Positions 16,501 to 19,382 of a stretch of 19,382 nucleotides of DNA are shown piece by piece. The stretch is from Stephanodiscus triporus (lineage: Eukaryota; Bacillariophyta; Thalassiosirophyceae; Thalassiosirales; Thalassiosiraceae), in contig JALLAZ010000215.1 of the NCBI GenBank assembly GCA_036939755.1, positions 1 through 19,382 of the forward strand, in the 5' to 3' direction. The notes beneath the pieces are model-generated. The model saw only the letters and a program-made list of their open reading frames with translations. It ran no database searches and had not been told where the DNA came from. Position 1 is the first letter of the stretch, and each line of letters starts with the position of its first letter. The position numbers were made by a program, and so were the translations under genes.

Positions 16501-19382
16501 ATGAAATCAGCGGCTGACGCCGTCGTCGTCATCGTCTTCGTCGTCCTGACGATGACGACGGCGCTCCTCCCGCCGCCGTCGCGGTTGTCCCCGTCGTCGT
16601 CGCCGCGCGGCCCCGCGTGGGCGTCGGCGCTGTCGCTATCGCCGATCACGGGGTCGCATCGTCATCGACATCGTCATCCACGTCGTCGTCGTCATCTCGG
16701 CGGCGACAATGACGATGGCCCTAATCTTCTTCTTCGGCTTCTGCCTCGGCCGCCGCCGTCGTCGACGACGACGACGACGGCATTGGGAGCGTCGACCTCG
16801 ATATCGATAGACGCCGGCGTGGTCATGGCCGCCGTCCCGAGCTCCCATCGTAATCATCTCGGTCATTACAACCGAGACTCCGCGATAGGCGACGGCGTCG
16901 GCAATCGCGTGCTGCTCGCCTACGCCACGGAGGAGGATGCGCCGACGGCCGTCGATGCCTTCGGAGGAGGGACAGCGACGGGAGGGGAGTTGAGGGCGCC
17001 GCCCCCTTCCCCCTTCTCGACGGCGGCGACTGTCGCCGACGATGGAGAGAAAGAACTGCGGGAAGCCTCGGCGACGACGACAACGCCGACGGTCGAGGTC
17101 ACCGAGGCCGCGATAGACCCGAAAGACGACGATGGTTCGGGCAAGAGAACGTTGTCATCGGCGACGAAAGAGGAATCTCCGTTGGGAAGATTCGGCGTCA
17201 TCGAGGGGAAATCGGTCGATGTGGACGTCAAGAAGGAGAAGGATGACTCGGGTCTTACCTTCGACGACGACAGGAAGAAGGGGAAGGCGGCGGCGGCAAC
17301 GACGACGAAAGTCGAAACCTCCGAGGTTGCAAGGGTCTCGAAGGACGGGAGTTTGGATGACAAAAAGAAGACGATGGCCACGAGTGAGGATCCTCCTTCC
17401 GACGTCGTCGTCAATGGGAAACCTGAAGGCGACAAGAAGAAGGAGGAGAAGAAGATTTCGAATATTCCTTCCGAGAATGAGAGGCAGAAGGTGACGGCGA
17501 CGGCGACGACGGCGAAAGTCGGGACTACCGATGTCGCAAAGGGATCGAAGGACAGTAGCTCTGACGTCAAAAAGAAGACGACGGCGAACGTTGGCCCTCC
17601 TTTGGACAGCGTCGTGGTCACCACGGCGGACGAACGAACGAAGGAGTCTCGGAAGGAAGACGAGGGGAAGACTTGGCGAGACAACAGCGGCAACGATGAC
17701 ACTGAGGCGAGGGAATTCGCGGAAAGGCAGGCGCGGATGAGGCGAATCGCCGACGAACGTCGCGCGAACGACGAGGCCGAGTCGCGACTGCGGGAGGAGA
17801 GGGACATCCTTGACCGCCTGATCGCCGAGCGCGACGCCCGACAGGCCACGATCGACAGGCTGCGATCGGCCGAGGAGACGGCGGTACAGGAGCGTATGGG
17901 CATGCGTCGGGACGAGTCGTCAAGACAAGCCGAGCTTGAGGGCATGCAGGTGGACGCCGAGCGTGCGCGGATCGCCTCGGTCGAGAGGGAACGCATGATC
18001 AGGCTGGATATGCAACTTGCGAGGGTAGAGGCCATGGCGCTGGAGGAACGCATTGAGACGATACGGGATCAGGTGAAAAGGCTAGAGAGGGAGCAGGAGA
18101 GAACGAGGGTGATCCTGGAAGAGAAAATGAAGACAACGGCGGCAACGACCGCGTCGATGTCGTCGTCGTCGTTATCTTCATCCTCATCGTCGCGTAAGGC
18201 AGATGTCAAGAAAGCCATCGCCCCCACCGTCTCTGATATAGAAAAACGGTCGTTGTCCTCAACCGCCGGCCTTGTCGCCAAAACACGATCTTCGATCTCA
18301 GCACCCTCGTCTCCGCTCGATCTCTATAACAGCCCCTCTCTCGAAACGGTGGCTGCGGGAGCGCTTGTCCTGGGAGTGGGGGCCGGCGCGGTCTTGTTCC
18401 TAAACAGGGAGGAAAACGACGTGCAGACAAGGGACGAAGGATCCTCCTCTCCAACGACAACTCCTGACGACACATCGAGTTACAATGAGAGAAGGAGCAG
18501 TCCGCCGTCCACGTCGTTAGCGGCCAACGATCGGGGTAGTGAAGAGGGTGGTGGCATGATAAAGGATCAGGGTGCGATGAAGTCAAGCTCGGCGTTTGGA
18601 AAAGCAGCATCGTCCTCAACAGGCTTCGCGACGGGGTCGAAAACGACGGCAACGACACCAGGGTTTGGTCCGGGGCCTGGCATGGTGAGTGGCGGAACAA
18701 AATCTTCGCTCTCTCCTCCAGGTATTGGAGGGATAAGCAAAGGAGTTCCAGGCATTGGCTCTTCCTCGCCAGGATTTGGAGGAGGATTAGGATCAAGTTT
18801 TGGCACGCCAGGAGTGATGAAGGGGAAACAGTCGTCGACATTCGGAGGCGCTTCCTCGCCAGGCTTTGGTGCAGGCGCGGGGATGTTGAACAAAAATAAC
18901 CCAAACAAGTCCGAGGGATTTGGCGGAGGAGATGCAATGAAGGGGTCTCAGTCCAAATTTGGTGGATCACCATCTCCAGGATTCGGAGGAGGATTCGGAT
19001 CAAGTAGTGGCGAACCAAAGGACCAGGATATGTTGAAGTCAAGCTCGGCAATTGGAAAAGCCGTATCGTCCTCGCCCGGATTTGGGGCTGGGTCAGGATT
19101 TGCTGCAGGTGGGGGTATGATGAAGAACAGTAGCGCAGACAAGTCTGAGGGATTTGGTGGCGGAGATGCAATGAAGGAATCGCAGTCCAAATTTGGTGGA
19201 TCACCATCTCCAGGATTCGGAGGAGGGTTTAGCTCTGGCGGTAGCATGACGAAGGATCAGGGTGCGATGAAGTCAAGCTCAGCGTTTGGAAAAGCAGCAT
19301 CGTCCTCAACAGGCTTCGCGTCGGGGACGAAAACGACGGCAACGACACCAGGGTTTGGTCCGGGGCCTGGCATGGTGAGTGG
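16501..19382 (+). CDS. Signal-peptide, coiled-coil, single-TM protein with FG/Gly-Ser repeats (3' end outside window)
   Basis: From the ATG at 16501 the frame stays open for 960 codons to the window edge with no stop, so the gene is partial. Residues 7-24 (AVVVIVFVVLTMTTALLP) form a strong signal peptide or anchor core. About 45-185 is basic and disordered (His/Arg-rich, then Thr-rich). Residues about 190-395 hold three imperfect charged repeats of about 69-74 residues. Residues about 401-545 are a highly charged helical stretch (ERQARMRRIADERR, EERDILDRLIAERDARQ), a likely coiled coil. A poly-Ser linker follows, then one TM helix at 616-634 (TVAAGALVLGVGAGAVLFL). From about 680 the chain is Gly/Ser/Lys-rich, with about 16 Phe-Gly pairs in contexts such as SPGFGGG and SSSAFGK, built from nested repeats. 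I do not recognise an orthologue. Candidates include a membrane-anchored FG-nucleoporin-like protein or a silica/cell-wall-associated repeat protein. Both are guesses from composition and topology. Confidence 0.75.
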   Translation, partial: MKSAADAVVVIVFVVLTMTTALLPPPSRLSPSSSPRGPAWASALSLSPITGSHRHRHRHPRRRRHLGGDNDDGPNLLLRLLPRPPPSSTTTTTALGASTSISIDAGVVMAAVPSSHRNHLGHYNRDSAIGDGVGNRVLLAYATEEDAPTAVDAFGGGTATGGELRAPPPSPFSTAATVADDGEKELREASATTTTPTVEVTEAAIDPKDDDGSGKRTLSSATKEESPLGRFGVIEGKSVDVDVKKEKDDSGLTFDDDRKKGKAAAATTTKVETSEVARVSKDGSLDDKKKTMATSEDPPSDVVVNGKPEGDKKKEEKKISNIPSENERQKVTATATTAKVGTTDVAKGSKDSSSDVKKKTTANVGPPLDSVVVTTADERTKESRKEDEGKTWRDNSGNDDTEAREFAERQARMRRIADERRANDEAESRLREERDILDRLIAERDARQATIDRLRSAEETAVQERMGMRRDESSRQAELEGMQVDAERARIASVERERMIRLDMQLARVEAMALEERIETIRDQVKRLEREQERTRVILEEKMKTTAATTASMSSSSLSSSSSSRKADVKKAIAPTVSDIEKRSLSSTAGLVAKTRSSISAPSSPLDLYNSPSLETVAAGALVLGVGAGAVLFLNREENDVQTRDEGSSSPTTTPDDTSSYNERRSSPPSTSLAANDRGSEEGGGMIKDQGAMKSSSAFGKAASSSTGFATGSKTTATTPGFGPGPGMVSGGTKSSLSPPGIGGISKGVPGIGSSSPGFGGGLGSSFGTPGVMKGKQSSTFGGASSPGFGAGAGMLNKNNPNKSEGFGGGDAMKGSQSKFGGSPSPGFGGGFGSSSGEPKDQDMLKSSSAIGKAVSSSPGFGAGSGFAAGGGMMKNSSADKSEGFGGGDAMKESQSKFGGSPSPGFGGGFSSGGSMTKDQGAMKSSSAFGKAASSSTGFASGTKTTATTPGFGPGPGMVS
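17071..17640 (+). repeat. Three imperfect charged repeats of about 69-74 residues in the N-terminal half
   Basis: The best pair begins at 17308 and 17515, a 207-bp (69-codon) period. Both follow the pattern K-V-x-T-x-x-V-A-x-x-S-K-D-x-S-x-D-x-K-K-K-T-x-A, then P-P-x-D-x-V-V-V. A weaker earlier copy starts near 17086 (VEVTEAAIDPKDDDGSG). Divergence between copies is much higher than in the C-terminal repeats, so these look older. Confidence 0.65.
18562..18692 (+). repeat. 690-bp-period repeat, copy 1
   Basis: These 131 bases recur at 19252-19382 with about three substitutions, an exact offset of 690 bp (230 codons), so the reading frame is kept. They encode KDQGAMKSSSAFGKAASSS and the following TTATTPGFGPGPGMVSG. 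The second copy runs into the window edge, so the true unit may extend further. Confidence 0.92.
18905..18992 (+). repeat. 234-bp-period inner repeat, copy 1
   Basis: These 88 bases recur at 19139-19226 with about six substitutions, an offset of 234 bp (78 codons). They encode KSEGFGGGDAMK then QSKFGGSPSPGFGGG. This inner duplication lies inside the 690-bp period, which shows at least two rounds of in-frame duplication. Confidence 0.9.
19139..19226 (+). repeat. 234-bp-period inner repeat, copy 2
   Basis: This is the partner of 18905-18992. Most of the differences between copies are silent or conservative, apart from the GS-to-ES change after DAMK, which fits selection on the protein repeat. 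Confidence 0.9.
19252..19382 (+). repeat. 690-bp-period repeat, copy 2 (cut by window end)
   Basis: This is the partner of 18562-18692. The match is still perfect at the last base of the window, which implies that the higher-order array continues downstream for an unknown length. Confidence 0.92.

Noticed and set aside
16920..18053. 377-codon minus-strand ORF, Ser/Arg-rich
   Set aside because: It lies fully opposite a longer plus-strand frame that has a signal peptide, coiled coil and in-frame repeats. The antisense peptide is compositionally biased and has no domain.
18206..19207. 333-codon minus-strand ORF in the repeat region
   Set aside because: It is the mirror of the plus-strand repeats. 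Its Leu/Pro/Ser-rich peptide merely reflects the reverse complement of the repeat units.

Overview
This is nuclear DNA from a eukaryotic alga, most likely a diatom (centric type) or close stramenopile. The supporting signs are genes split by short GT-AG introns (74-214 bp), a plastid pre-sequence ending in an A-x-A|F motif, Ser/Asp/Thr/Gly low-complexity inserts in otherwise conserved proteins, and GC-rich coding blocks separated by AT-rich spacers. I saw no operons, ribosome binding sites, CRISPR arrays, rRNA or tRNA.

Layout: (1) 1-699, AT-rich spacer. (2) 700-2337 (+), intact single-exon protein phosphatase 5 (TPR plus PPP phosphatase). (3) 2790-about 4214 (-), a membrane-anchored sulfotransferase-like gene that is open in three successive frames and has no clear ATG, so it is a pseudogene or carries assembly indels; part of its 5' end is duplicated upstream at about 4384-4460. 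(4) 4888-8862 (+), a nine-exon ABC half-transporter of the ABCD/YddA type whose first exon adds a two-TM, coiled-coil module of about 330 residues. (5) 9372-9902 (-), a small single-PDZ protein, divergent from (6) 10189-13798 (+), a seven-exon GUF1/LepA (EF4) translation GTPase, probably mitochondrial, with large low-complexity inserts. (7) 14525-15667 (+), a predicted plastid-targeted conserved protein of unknown function. (8) 16501 to beyond 19382 (+), a very long reading frame still open at the window edge. It encodes a signal-peptide protein with charged repeats, a long coiled coil, one TM helix and a C-terminal Gly/Ser/Phe-Gly repeat domain built of nested 234-bp and 690-bp duplications.

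The genes look like ordinary neighbours rather than a pathway. The only plausible regulatory pairing is the short divergent spacer between the PDZ gene and GUF1. The most novel items are the open-ended FG-repeat membrane protein and the extra N-terminal module on the ABC transporter. Splice sites were chosen by eye from GT/AG, phase and conserved protein motifs; both spliced genes give totals divisible by three and uninterrupted conserved domains.
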